This document shows positions 44,972 to 51,357 of a DNA stretch of 64,000 bases, piece by piece. This stretch comes from Gammaproteobacteria bacterium (GTDB lineage: Bacteria; Pseudomonadota; Gammaproteobacteria; Pseudomonadales; Halieaceae). Under the pieces are notes generated by a model that searched no databases, was not told where the DNA came from, and saw nothing but the letters and a program-made list of their open reading frames with translations. The position numbers were made by a program, and so were the translations under genes. Where the stretch lies: contig JANSYN010000002.1 of the NCBI GenBank assembly GCA_024742415.1, positions 310,001 to 374,000 of the forward strand. The letters run 5' to 3'. The stretch's first letter is position 1, and the number at the start of each line of letters is the position of its first letter.

Positions 44972-45457
44972 GTGAACCTTCGAAAAAATGTGTTTGTCAT
45001 AGTACTGCTCATCTTTATAGCACGCTTTTCGAAATACACCTTCTAGTTCGTAGCCACATTTTTCTAAGACTCGCATTGATGCCAGATTGGGACTAAACAC
45101 TGGCGCGAAAATACGGACAATATCTGTATCGGAGAATATGGTACTGGTCAGTCGTTGAACAGCCGCCGTTGCATAGCCAAAACCCCAGTATGGCTCGCCA
45201 ATCCAATAGCCAATCTCTGCAGTTCTTGATTCCTCAAAGGACCCAGGCGTAGCCCCCACGCAACCGATGAGACTTTCTTCGACGGAAATTGCCTTAACCA
45301 AACCTTCTTTGCTTCCTGTGGATATCCACCAATCTGCGTCGCTTTCTGAATAGGGAAAAGGTATTCGAGTTGAAAGATATCGCGCGACGTTTTCATTATT
45401 CAGGAGTATTACAAGTGAATGTAAGTCACTCGGATGAAAATCCCGAAGCTCAATCAT
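44966..45457 (-). CDS. GNAT-family N-acetyltransferase (RimJ/RimL type)
   Basis: The 163-residue protein has the RimJ/RimL-like acetyltransferase order: IELRDFHPSDLHSLV, AEIGYWIGEPYWGFGYATAAVQRL (acetyl-CoA loop with atypical G-F-G-Y), and NLASMRVLEKCGYELEGVFRKACYKD. It would transfer acetyl groups to an unknown amine. It is a single-gene cassette. GNAT genes are frequent in integron arrays. Confidence 0.88.
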   Translation of the reverse strand: MIELRDFHPSDLHSLVILLNNENVARYLSTRIPFPYSESDADWWISTGSKEGLVKAISVEESLIGCVGATPGSFEESRTAEIGYWIGEPYWGFGYATAAVQRLTSTIFSDTDIVRIFAPVFSPNLASMRVLEKCGYELEGVFRKACYKDEQYYDKHIFSKVHS

Positions 45458-45467
45458 TGGTAGTTAC

Positions 45468-45557
45468 TCATAGCGCTGGCGGCTGCGGGCGCGGAAACCG
45501 CGCAGCGGATTGTACGTCCGGCGACCGTAGGGAGCGAACAGCCCGTACCGGTTATGA
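45468..45557 (-). other. Degenerate attC site of the 168-residue hypothetical cassette
   Basis: The left core is TCATAGC (one base off) and the right core is GTTATGA (45551-45557). The 90-bp interior contains GCGGAAACCGC-type arms. Confidence 0.65.
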
Positions 45558-46058
45558 GGCACCACCGCGATACTTTGCAATTGTTTTGAGTATTGTCTCG
45601 TAGTCGTCTTCAACGTGAAGAAATTCTCCGTTCTGAAACTGATAATCGAAATAGGCCTTCACACAATCTAGCTCACTATCAGTGAGTCCTCCAATATGCG
45701 AATTCTGCCATTCTTCTGAATCCAGCCCGCGAAATCTGAACTCCAATGTTTCAGCGACTGATCCAGTTCTGTCCAGACCATGAAGAACCATTTCAATTGC
45801 CGATGGCAAATAGTAGAAGAATGCTTGGGGAGTAATGGATGCTAGACCAAATTCACTGCCCAACATCCAATTATGCTTATTTCCAAACTTTGGCTTTCCG
45901 GTGAAGACTTCGACAACCTCAGTACATTCCCTGCATGGCCCATCAAATTCACCCCCATACTTCTTATCGTATGTGCAGTGGACAATGTTTTCATCTCCAG
46001 GGTACTGCCTTTCAGTAAAGGTGATTTTGCATTTGCTGAAGATTTCTCCGGCGTTCAA
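45552..46058 (-). CDS. Cassette-borne hypothetical protein with CxxC
   Basis: This 168-residue, acidic, soluble-type protein has cysteines at 10, 28, 42 and 45, the last two forming CREC, so a small metal site is conceivable. SITPQAFFYYLPSAIEMVL and a C-terminal DDYETILKTIAKYRG are the other recognisable stretches. I cannot assign a function. It is the only gene of its cassette, and its C-terminus overlaps the attC. Confidence 0.65.
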   Translation of the reverse strand: MNAGEIFSKCKITFTERQYPGDENIVHCTYDKKYGGEFDGPCRECTEVVEVFTGKPKFGNKHNWMLGSEFGLASITPQAFFYYLPSAIEMVLHGLDRTGSVAETLEFRFRGLDSEEWQNSHIGGLTDSELDCVKAYFDYQFQNGEFLHVEDDYETILKTIAKYRGGAS

Positions 46059-46064
46059 AGTGCC

Positions 46065-46125
46065 TCATACCGCTCACAAAAAGGGCCGCCGGTACGGCGG
46101 TCCTGATTGCTTGTGCTTGATATGG
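46065..46125 (-). other. Degenerate attC site of the 145-residue lipoprotein cassette
   Basis: Cores TCATACC (46065-46071) and GATATGG (46119-46125) both deviate from consensus. The inner GGGCCGCCGGTACGGCGGTCC hairpin is well kept. The site may be inactive. Confidence 0.6.
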
Positions 46126-46139
46126 GGCGTATGCGTGCG

Positions 46140-46577
46140 CTATCTAGCCACATAAACAGCAACCCCCTCTATCCGAGTATTGGCGTCGCCTCTATTGATA
46201 CTTGTAGCATTGCCTGTGGCGTAGGTATTGCCGTTGGTTCCAGTTGCGGAGCCATAACTAGTGGTTACGCTGGGAGCATCGCGTTCATTGATTTCGGTGA
46301 GAATTACGCCGTTTGCTCCAACTTTTGCCGCTTCTTCCTTCAGCCTTTCTATGGCGGAGTTCATTAAGCTACTGCTCTTTTGGAAGTCATGTCCTGCACT
46401 TGCAGAAACAATTGCTATTTCCTCGAAGTTATCAGGAGCACTACGATAAAGCCTAACTTCTTCGACTGAAGTTGCCGCCCTAGTATTCCCGATGACAATG
46501 GCGTTCCCATCCATGATGGTGCAACCTATGCTAGAAATGAATGCCAAAGCTATAACAAAAGAACTTACAGACCTCAA
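46140..46577 (-). CDS. Cassette-borne lipoprotein, unknown function
   Basis: From a TTG at 46577, preceded by GGAGAAG, the product is 145 residues with a lipoprotein signal (SSFVIALAFISSIGC, Cys19). The mature part contains VEEVRLYRSAPDNFEEIAIVSA and LKEEAAKVGANGVILTEI, a layout seen in small DUF4156-like lipoproteins, and a Gly/Asn/Thr-rich C-terminus. An ATG much further upstream is in frame but would translate the neighbouring attC. Confidence 0.6.
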   Translation of the reverse strand: MRSVSSFVIALAFISSIGCTIMDGNAIVIGNTRAATSVEEVRLYRSAPDNFEEIAIVSASAGHDFQKSSSLMNSAIERLKEEAAKVGANGVILTEINERDAPSVTTSYGSATGTNGNTYATGNATSINRGDANTRIEGVAVYVAR

Positions 46578-46602
46578 AGTCTTCTCCGAGATTGCGAAAG
46601 CC

Positions 46603-46657
46603 CTATAACGCCTAAAGCTGCTGCGGTGAAACCGTCCGCGGCCTTTACTTGTTAGGG
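46603..46657 (-). other. attC site of the brnTA-2 cassette
   Basis: Cores CTATAAC (46603-46609) and GTTAGGG (46651-46657) bound 55 bp with the inner GCTGCGG-TGAAA-CCGTCCGC arms. It overlaps the end of brnA-2. Confidence 0.82.
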
Positions 46658-46878
46658 GCATGTTCAAGGCGCTCTGCCAGCCAAACTTTGATGATGGACT
46701 GTCGAGTAACGCCCAACCTTGCGGCCTCTTTGTCTAGAGACGCAATCATCCATTCGGGAAAATCTACATTAACCCGGCGCGGTGTCTGGTTCGGCCGCTT
46801 TAGGGTAGAAAGGTCCAGGTCTTCAATTATGTCTTCCTTGCCCTGGTCGAACTTTTTGTCGAAATCTTTAGCTTTCAT
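46645..46878 (-). CDS. brnA: BrnA-like antitoxin (copy 2)
   Basis: The 77-residue antitoxin, MKAKDFDKKFDQGKEDIIED to RLEHAPNK, has the same RRVNVDFPEWMIASLDKEAARLGVTRQ core as copy 1. Its ATG overlaps the end of brnT-2 by 11 bp. The C-terminus is 12 residues shorter than copy 1. It is separated from copy 1 by three cassettes. Confidence 0.9.
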   Translation of the reverse strand: MKAKDFDKKFDQGKEDIIEDLDLSTLKRPNQTPRRVNVDFPEWMIASLDKEAARLGVTRQSIIKVWLAERLEHAPNK

Positions 46879-47128
46879 ATAGCTCTACCTCAGCTTCTCG
46901 AGACCGCCTGACCGAAATTAATCGAATCTCGTCATCTCGATATGTAAATACAGCAGACCAGTACTGGTCAGTTAAGCGGGCAATAACAATTGACCTTGGC
47001 TCGTCGTCAGATCTTGCTGCCAGTTCCACCAAATTCGGGTCATCCCAAAGCAGTTGAGCCCGCTCAAAATCAATACCATGTTTCCTGAGATTGGACGCAC
47101 TCTTCTTCTGGTCGTATTGGAATCTCAT
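46868..47128 (-). CDS. brnT: BrnT-like ribonuclease toxin (copy 2)
   Basis: The 86-residue toxin, FQYDQKKSASNLRKHGIDFERAQLLW to EVELYES, is clearly paralogous to copy 1 but diverged through the middle (IARLTDQYWSAVFTYRD). A related palindromic operator lies at its start. Two independent brnTA cassettes in one array suggest separate captures or an old duplication. Confidence 0.92.
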   Translation of the reverse strand: MRFQYDQKKSASNLRKHGIDFERAQLLWDDPNLVELAARSDDEPRSIVIARLTDQYWSAVFTYRDDEIRLISVRRSREAEVELYES

Positions 47129-47151
47129 AATGGTATAGTAAATATACCATT
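47129..47151. promoter_or_regulatory. Palindromic operator upstream of brnT-2
   Basis: AATGGTATA and TATACCATT are perfect 9-bp arms around a 5-bp spacer, adjacent to the brnT-2 start. The GGTATA/TATACC core matches the brnT-1 site. Confidence 0.7.
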
Positions 47152-47192
47152 AATGGGTATTTGGCAAGAGTGGGAGATAGTTAGGTGAGAGC

Positions 47193-47269
47193 CCCTAACG
47201 CCTCCAGCAGCGGGCGCGCTGTAAGCGCGTCCGGCGACCGAAGGGAGGAGCCATAGTCACTTGTTAGGC
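47193..47269 (-). other. attC site of the 104-residue hypothetical cassette
   Basis: Cores CCCTAAC (47193-47199) and GTTAGGC (47263-47269, a perfect consensus) bound 77 bp with a GGGCGCGC-TGTA-AGCGCGTCC hairpin. Confidence 0.88.
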
Positions 47270-47578
47270 GCTTCGCTTGCAAAACGCCGCTCCGAACACG
47301 CCTGTTCTCGAAAAGTAGGATACGAGTTCAAATACGCCCAGGGGGGCGAACAGGTGTAGAAGCCAATCCGTCACCAATTCACCATAGTTTCCTATTTGGT
47401 AATTTACTCTGCGGAGGTGAACGTGGGCAGCCTGATGGAGCCGGGCACAGTCCATGATCAGGTCGTGGGCCTCCGTATGAAGTTTGTATGCTTCGATATA
47501 GTTTCCTTCCGCCTCGGCCTTGAGTGCCGATGTCCATAGTTCGTTCGCTGTTTTGGCTCTTTCTTCTATCGTATCCAT
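47264..47578 (-). CDS. Cassette-borne helical hypothetical protein
   Basis: The 104-residue protein starts with a TPR/MIT-like helical hairpin (TANELWTSALKAEAEGNYIEAYKLHTEAH). A more hydrophobic second half (VTDWLLHLFAPLGVFELVSYF) may contact a membrane. No function can be assigned. It is the single gene of its cassette, and its stop overlaps the attC core. Confidence 0.6.
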   Translation of the reverse strand: MDTIEERAKTANELWTSALKAEAEGNYIEAYKLHTEAHDLIMDCARLHQAAHVHLRRVNYQIGNYGELVTDWLLHLFAPLGVFELVSYFSRTGVFGAAFCKRSA

Positions 47579-47603
47579 GTGATCATGCTCGATGCGCTAA
47601 GGC

Positions 47604-47672
47604 GCATAACGCCTCAATAACCGGCGCAGCTTTGCTGCGTCCGGCGCCGTCCGTAACCCACACTTGTTATGT
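47604..47672 (-). other. attC site of a decayed cassette
   Basis: Cores GCATAAC (47604-47610) and GTTATGT (47666-47672) bound 69 bp with a CCGGCGCAGC-TTT-GCTGCGTCCGG hairpin. Confidence 0.85.
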
Positions 47673-47675
47673 GCC

Positions 47676-47876
47676 TTACCCAACTCTTTGCTCACATTGA
47701 ACTCCGCTGCATTCAAAAAAGGCATGTACATGATCGTATAGGTCTCGGTAACGTTCGACCCTTACTTCTTTCGGGCTAAAAAATACACCTATCTCCGATA
47801 CGGTACTTCTGGATTTTTCCCTAAAGAATAATGGACTTAGTAGACCTAGAATATTTCTCGCAGACCCAGATATGGT
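47676..47876 (-). pseudogene. Start-less cassette reading frame, probable gene remnant
   Basis: A minus-strand frame of 66 codons ends in TAA at 47676, directly beside the attC. It has a protein-like text (VSEIGVFFSPKEVRVERYRDLYDHVHAFFECSG) but no ATG, GTG or TTG start. A different frame just upstream offers an ATG peptide (MVLVKRLDHIWVCEKYSRS) that stops after 25 residues. A frameshift could have split one small gene into these two pieces. Confidence 0.4.
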
Positions 47877-47913
47877 CTAAACGCTTGACGAGAACCATAG
47901 TCACTTGTTATGA
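47876..47913 (-). other. Truncated attC-like site
   Basis: A left core-like TCTAAAC (47876-47882) and a good right core GTTATGA (47907-47913) are only 38 bp apart. The right part (CCATAGTCACTTGTTA) is shared with the attC at 47193-47269. The central hairpin is missing. Confidence 0.55.
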
Positions 47914-47922
47914 AGCCCAGAC

Positions 47923-48327
47923 CTACCCATTCTGGCGTTCTCCACGATATCGATATATTAGGTACGCGATACAACCCAGATATATTGAGGGAAAACCAAA
48001 GAGTAAAATTGGCACGCCACTCATATTCTGATACTGAGCGAACTTGCTCAGAAAAATCGCTCCCTCGCCTCGCTCGGATAGAAGAATATCCGCTTCTTCA
48101 TACAGCGCCGCCAACAGCTCAAAATCGGATAGATAAAGGCCTCCACACATAAACGAAAACACTGTGTAAAGAAATATGACAAACGCTACCAAAAAGTTGT
48201 TTAGCCTTTCGGGAGCGAAATGAGCCAATGCAATAATTCCGAACGAAATGCTCGCCCAAAACTGGAGGATGGTCCACAGGTGGGCACTAACCTCTCCCCA
48301 GGCAACAATTATCTCAGCTTCATTCAC
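47923..48327 (-). CDS. Cassette-borne membrane protein, unknown function
   Basis: This 134-residue protein has three predicted membrane segments (about 17-37, 46-66 and 106-125) and a hydrophilic loop between the second and third (EEADILLSERGEGAIFLSKF). It is the only gene of its cassette. No family was recognised. Confidence 0.6.
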   Translation of the reverse strand: MNEAEIIVAWGEVSAHLWTILQFWASISFGIIALAHFAPERLNNFLVAFVIFLYTVFSFMCGGLYLSDFELLAALYEEADILLSERGEGAIFLSKFAQYQNMSGVPILLFGFPSIYLGCIAYLIYRYRGERQNG

Positions 48328-48348
48328 AGGAACAGACCCGAATTGGCT

Positions 48349-48432
48349 TCATAACGCCGCCAGCACGCGCGGCTTTGTAGTGAAGGCGAAGCCGGAACGG
48401 AAAAGCCGTCGCTGTGGCTGGCCTTGTTATGT
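48349..48432 (-). other. attC site of the coiled-coil membrane protein cassette
   Basis: Cores TCATAAC (48349-48355) and GTTATGT (48426-48432) bound 84 bp. The GCGCGGCTTT and AAAGCCG-type arms flank a longer variable loop. Confidence 0.82.
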
Positions 48433-49041
48433 TTATTTAGTTCTAACCTTTGACCCAAAGAACTTTTCAACCTTTGCCGTAGATTCAGCTATTTTCTGAC
48501 TAAAGTCATCTTCTTCAGACGTAAAATAGACAATCTTGTCATTCTCTCTGACTCGCTCTGGGCTATTATCTACAGTAGCCCCCGGCCCGGCATAGGCACC
48601 TTTCATCCAAAAATGAAGCCAAATTGCTCCCCGAAGATCTCCGATGCGCTGCTGAATTTCGTTAAAACTATCCTGAGCCTCGTTACCCCAAATTACTTTA
48701 GCCTCAAGGCGAACCGTCTGTAGCTCCGCCCATTTCTCATTGAGGTAGGTCATTCGCTCGCTATAAATTCGTTGCTCTTCTTCAAGCCGGCGACCAGCTT
48801 CGACTTCCTCCTTGCTAAGATAAAGCATTGGATTTCTAACGGACTGAAGCGCTTGCTGAACTTCGTATGTGTTTAGTATGGCTTTCTTTGCAACCTCGTA
48901 CTCACTTGTCCCCCGAAGCTGCCTACTCCAAGTGAACAGCCCAAGACCACCAATAATAAGAGCACCAATCGTGCCGACAATTGAGACTACATCTTTTGTC
49001 AGTGACCAGTTTATTTCGCTTATGGTGATACAAAGATCCAA
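48433..49041 (-). CDS. Cassette-borne single-pass membrane protein with coiled coil
   Basis: The 202-residue protein has one membrane helix (about 20-40: VVSIVGTIGALIIGGLGLFTW) and then a long charged helical region (about 48-135) likely to form a coiled coil. The C-terminal part (ENDKIVYFTSEEDDFSQKIAESTAKVEKFFG) is hydrophilic. The layout resembles small membrane-anchored accessory proteins, but no function can be assigned. Confidence 0.6.
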   Translation of the reverse strand: MDLCITISEINWSLTKDVVSIVGTIGALIIGGLGLFTWSRQLRGTSEYEVAKKAILNTYEVQQALQSVRNPMLYLSKEEVEAGRRLEEEQRIYSERMTYLNEKWAELQTVRLEAKVIWGNEAQDSFNEIQQRIGDLRGAIWLHFWMKGAYAGPGATVDNSPERVRENDKIVYFTSEEDDFSQKIAESTAKVEKFFGSKVRTK

Positions 49042-49056
49042 TGCAATCTCCTAGAA

Positions 49057-49149
49057 ACATAACGCCAAGCCAAGGGGCAGACAAACCACCGGTTTGGCTG
49101 TCCCGCGGAGGCCCGAAGGGCCGGAGTGAACTTGGGCGCCTTGTTATAT
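49057..49149 (-). other. attC site of the 131-residue hypothetical cassette
   Basis: Cores ACATAAC (49057-49063) and GTTATAT (49143-49149) bound 93 bp, the longest attC of the array, with CCAAG-type outer and GGCCCGAAGGGCC inner arms. Confidence 0.82.
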
Positions 49150-49539
49150 GCCATGTGCAGAGCGAATTTCACTAATTTTACCTTCGGCGGTTTTAGTAAG
49201 TTCCGATGGAGGACCAATGAATATGTAGGAATTATAGACCTCAATCGCCTTCGCGGGGTTGCCCTGATTTAGATGCTCATCAGCGATTTCAATGGCGTTC
49301 TCTAGCCATTCTTCGAGCTGCCTTTGTGTTGGTTTTTCACCCCAACCCTCAGGTTTAAGATGGGGGCATTTTTCATATAGATCAGATCGTACTTCATTAA
49401 TCTCGGCGATTGCTTTGCCAATGCGATAAATGTTCTTTTCTTCCGATTCAAAAGGAATGTCGGAAATCAATGAACAGCATTCAACGAGTATCTCACTCGA
49501 TTCAATCAATGCTTTTTCTAGATCTTTAGGACTAGGCAT
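49144..49539 (-). CDS. Cassette-borne acidic helical hypothetical protein
   Basis: The 131-residue protein is acidic and mostly helical. The C-terminal half has a TPR-like unit (LENAIEIADEHLNQGNPAKAIEVYNSY). Two cysteines (ECCS, about 20-21) are adjacent. No signal peptide is present. It starts directly inside the previous cassette boundary. No function can be assigned. Confidence 0.6.
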   Translation of the reverse strand: MPSPKDLEKALIESSEILVECCSLISDIPFESEEKNIYRIGKAIAEINEVRSDLYEKCPHLKPEGWGEKPTQRQLEEWLENAIEIADEHLNQGNPAKAIEVYNSYIFIGPPSELTKTAEGKISEIRSAHGI

Positions 49540-49550
49540 AGTCTTCTGGC

Positions 49551-49611
49551 ATATAACGCCTGCGGCTGGGGCGGCCGTCAGGCCGTCCCACCCAGCCCGT
49601 TTTTGTTATGG
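49551..49611 (-). other. attC site of the 121-residue exported protein cassette
   Basis: Cores ATATAAC (49551-49557) and GTTATGG (49605-49611) bound 61 bp with the inner GGGGCGGCC-GTCA-GGCCGTCCC hairpin. Confidence 0.86.
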
Positions 49612-49623
49612 TGCATCGAATAG

Positions 49624-49989
49624 CTAGATACATAGTACAAATTCTTGAGCGTACCAAAACCTTTCTGCCTTTCTAACGTCAAAGCCCTCGTGAATACTGA
49701 TGCCTTTTCCACATGCCGATTTGTCATCGTCATCCTCGGCAGCGGTAGTTAAATAGTAGACTCCCTCATAACGTGTAATAGCTCGAATGTTCTGAAGCGG
49801 AATTGGCGGGATACCTCCCTGCGCTAATCTTCCATCGCTAGAGATTACAATGCCCCTCACTAGTGTTTCTATGATTTCGTCAGCCGTTTTACGATCGATA
49901 CCCTGGCCAATCTCTATGTGGTCAAAGTCTGGATTTGCCAATGAGTAGAAAGGCAAAAACGCTAATAATAAAATGGTCATATGATGCAT
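49624..49989 (-). CDS. Cassette-borne exported protein, unknown function
   Basis: From ATG at 49989 the protein has 121 residues with a signal peptide (HHMTILLLAFLPFYSLA, cleavage before NPDFDH). The mature part contains TADEIIETLVRGIVISSDGRLAQGG and two cysteines (SACGKG, FVLCI). Three further ATGs lie at 50004-50010. The one at 49989 is preferred because GAGG is placed before it. No family was recognised. Confidence 0.58.
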   Translation of the reverse strand: MHHMTILLLAFLPFYSLANPDFDHIEIGQGIDRKTADEIIETLVRGIVISSDGRLAQGGIPPIPLQNIRAITRYEGVYYLTTAAEDDDDKSACGKGISIHEGFDVRKAERFWYAQEFVLCI

Positions 49990-50013
49990 AGTCGAGAGCC
50001 TCATCATCATGCA

Positions 50014-50088
50014 CCATAACGCTTCAAGCTGGGGCGGCCGTAAGGCCGTCCGGGCGCGAAGCGCCCTTGCAGCCTTGACTTGTTAAGC
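50014..50088 (-). other. attC site of the 143-residue lipoprotein cassette
   Basis: Cores CCATAAC (50014-50020) and GTTAAGC (50082-50088) bound 75 bp. The inner GGGGCGGCC-GTAA-GGCCGTCC hairpin closely resembles that of the neighbouring attC at 49551. Confidence 0.87.
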
Positions 50089-50514
50089 GCCCTTTGCACA
50101 ATCTCTTTCCGCTGCCGCAACTTTTGACACGATCTCATTGCGCTCGTAGGTAGACGTTGGTGCTCTCAAATACGACCCTCGTTCATTCTTCCCTACGAAG
50201 TAGGTCACTCCTTGGAGTTTTTCATTCAATTGATCAATTACGCAAGGATTGCCTAATTGAATCTGGCTAACGTTGCGAAGTTGGTCATGTGCTTTCAATG
50301 CCAGCTCTTCCATGGTGTCTCGGTTTTCTAGTTCGGAGACATAGTATCCATCGGAATCGCGCGAATATTGAATGTCACTAGAATTCAAAAGCTCCTGGAA
50401 GATTAGATTGGCAAGAGGGTCGTCTCCGGGTGAAATGACTGCCTGTGTAGCAGGCTCATATTTCATGCAGCCTCCTAGAGCTATAGATACAAGTAGTACG
50501 AATCGAAGTCTCAT
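50083..50514 (-). CDS. Cassette-borne lipoprotein, unknown function
   Basis: The 143-residue protein has a lipoprotein signal, MRLRFVLLVSIALGGC (Cys16), followed by KYEPATQAVISPGDDPLANLIFQELLNSSDIQY. Two more cysteines (NPCVID, RDCAKG) could pair. The ATG lies only 11 bp from the cassette boundary, so there is little room for a leader. No family was recognised. Confidence 0.65.
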   Translation of the reverse strand: MRLRFVLLVSIALGGCMKYEPATQAVISPGDDPLANLIFQELLNSSDIQYSRDSDGYYVSELENRDTMEELALKAHDQLRNVSQIQLGNPCVIDQLNEKLQGVTYFVGKNERGSYLRAPTSTYERNEIVSKVAAAERDCAKGA

Positions 50515-50518
50515 GGGC

Positions 50519-50590
50519 GTTTAACGCCACAAGCACCGGCGGCGAAACCGCGCAGCGGTTTTGACGTCCGCGTGGCTTGACTTGTTACGT
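50519..50590 (-). other. attC site of the first cassette
   Basis: Cores GTTTAAC (50519-50525) and GTTACGT (50584-50590) bound 72 bp with GGCGGCGAAACCGC-type inner arms. The right core matches the boundary at 51239-51245, as expected for one cassette. Confidence 0.85.
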
Positions 50591-50617
50591 GGTGACTTTG
50601 CGCTCCTTAGTATTAAT

Positions 50618-51223
50618 TTACTCATGGGAAATATACTGAATTTCGCTTGCCGGCAAAGTGACCATGTTTGACTTAAAACCGAAACCATAAGCATAGCCAC
50701 CAATCTGGAAGCAGAGGTCCTTGGGGTTAGACCTTAGATCGTACTTTTTATAGAAAACTGCATCTTCTCGCTCGGGACGACCATATATCTCTTGGGCTTG
50801 CGAGAAAGTCATCGGAACTAACACATAATAGGTGTGATTACGAACCCCATCTATTTTTGAGATAGAAGAAAAATCAATCTCTTCGGCTTGGATTCGCCGA
50901 GTGTACAAACTTGCAATTTTTGTAAAAAGACCGCTGCTAAAAATCGGCGTAGCTTGGTCCTCACAAAATCGCGCTTCATAGCTTAGAGGATAACCATTTT
51001 CTTGGGCATACTGAATGAGGTCCGTATGGGTTGCTAGGCCAACGATAACGAACTCATCGATAACCCAAGAATCGTGAAACGGCAGTTCGATTAATTGATC
51101 TATACGCACTCTAGAAGTTATCGAAACCTCAGATACTAGTAAGTCTTGAGGCGTATTCGCCACACATCCGGCTAGCAGCATGCAAATTAGCGCAAATAAC
51201 AAGTTGTAACTGCGAGAATTCAA
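50618..51223 (-). CDS. Cassette-borne lipoprotein, unknown function (first cassette)
   Basis: The 201-residue protein starts at TTG (51223) with a lipoprotein signal, NLLFALICMLLAGC (Cys20). The mature part includes VIVGLATHTDLIQYAQENGYPLS, NHTYYVLVPMTFSQAQEIYGRPE and a C-terminal FCEDQ...LCFQIGG cysteine pair. No known domain was recognised. Its position nearest the presumed attI end would make it the best-expressed cassette if an integron promoter existed. Confidence 0.65.
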   Translation of the reverse strand: MNSRSYNLLFALICMLLAGCVANTPQDLLVSEVSITSRVRIDQLIELPFHDSWVIDEFVIVGLATHTDLIQYAQENGYPLSYEARFCEDQATPIFSSGLFTKIASLYTRRIQAEEIDFSSISKIDGVRNHTYYVLVPMTFSQAQEIYGRPEREDAVFYKKYDLRSNPKDLCFQIGGYAYGFGFKSNMVTLPASEIQYISHE

Positions 51224-51238
51224 TGTACTATCCGAACC

Positions 51239-51245
51239 ACGTAAC
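51239..51245 (-). other. Right boundary of the cassette array (attI-like or truncated attC half-site)
   Basis: ACGTAAC is the exact complement of the first cassette's attC core GTTACGT. The DNA to its right does not form an attC. No integrase gene follows; the next gene is an amidohydrolase. Confidence 0.5.
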
Positions 51246-51357
51246 AGCCAAGTATATGTTGTAGGTAAACATAGCCACTCTGCTCAACCATAGACATGAA
51301 TGTCCAGTACTAGATGTATGTCTACCCAAAAGTGTCTACAAATAACCACAAGTGCTC

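Noticed and set aside
43029-51357. Prophage or genomic island with integrase
   Set aside because: No integrase, phage structural gene, tRNA target or insertion sequence was seen. The repeats fit attC sites instead.
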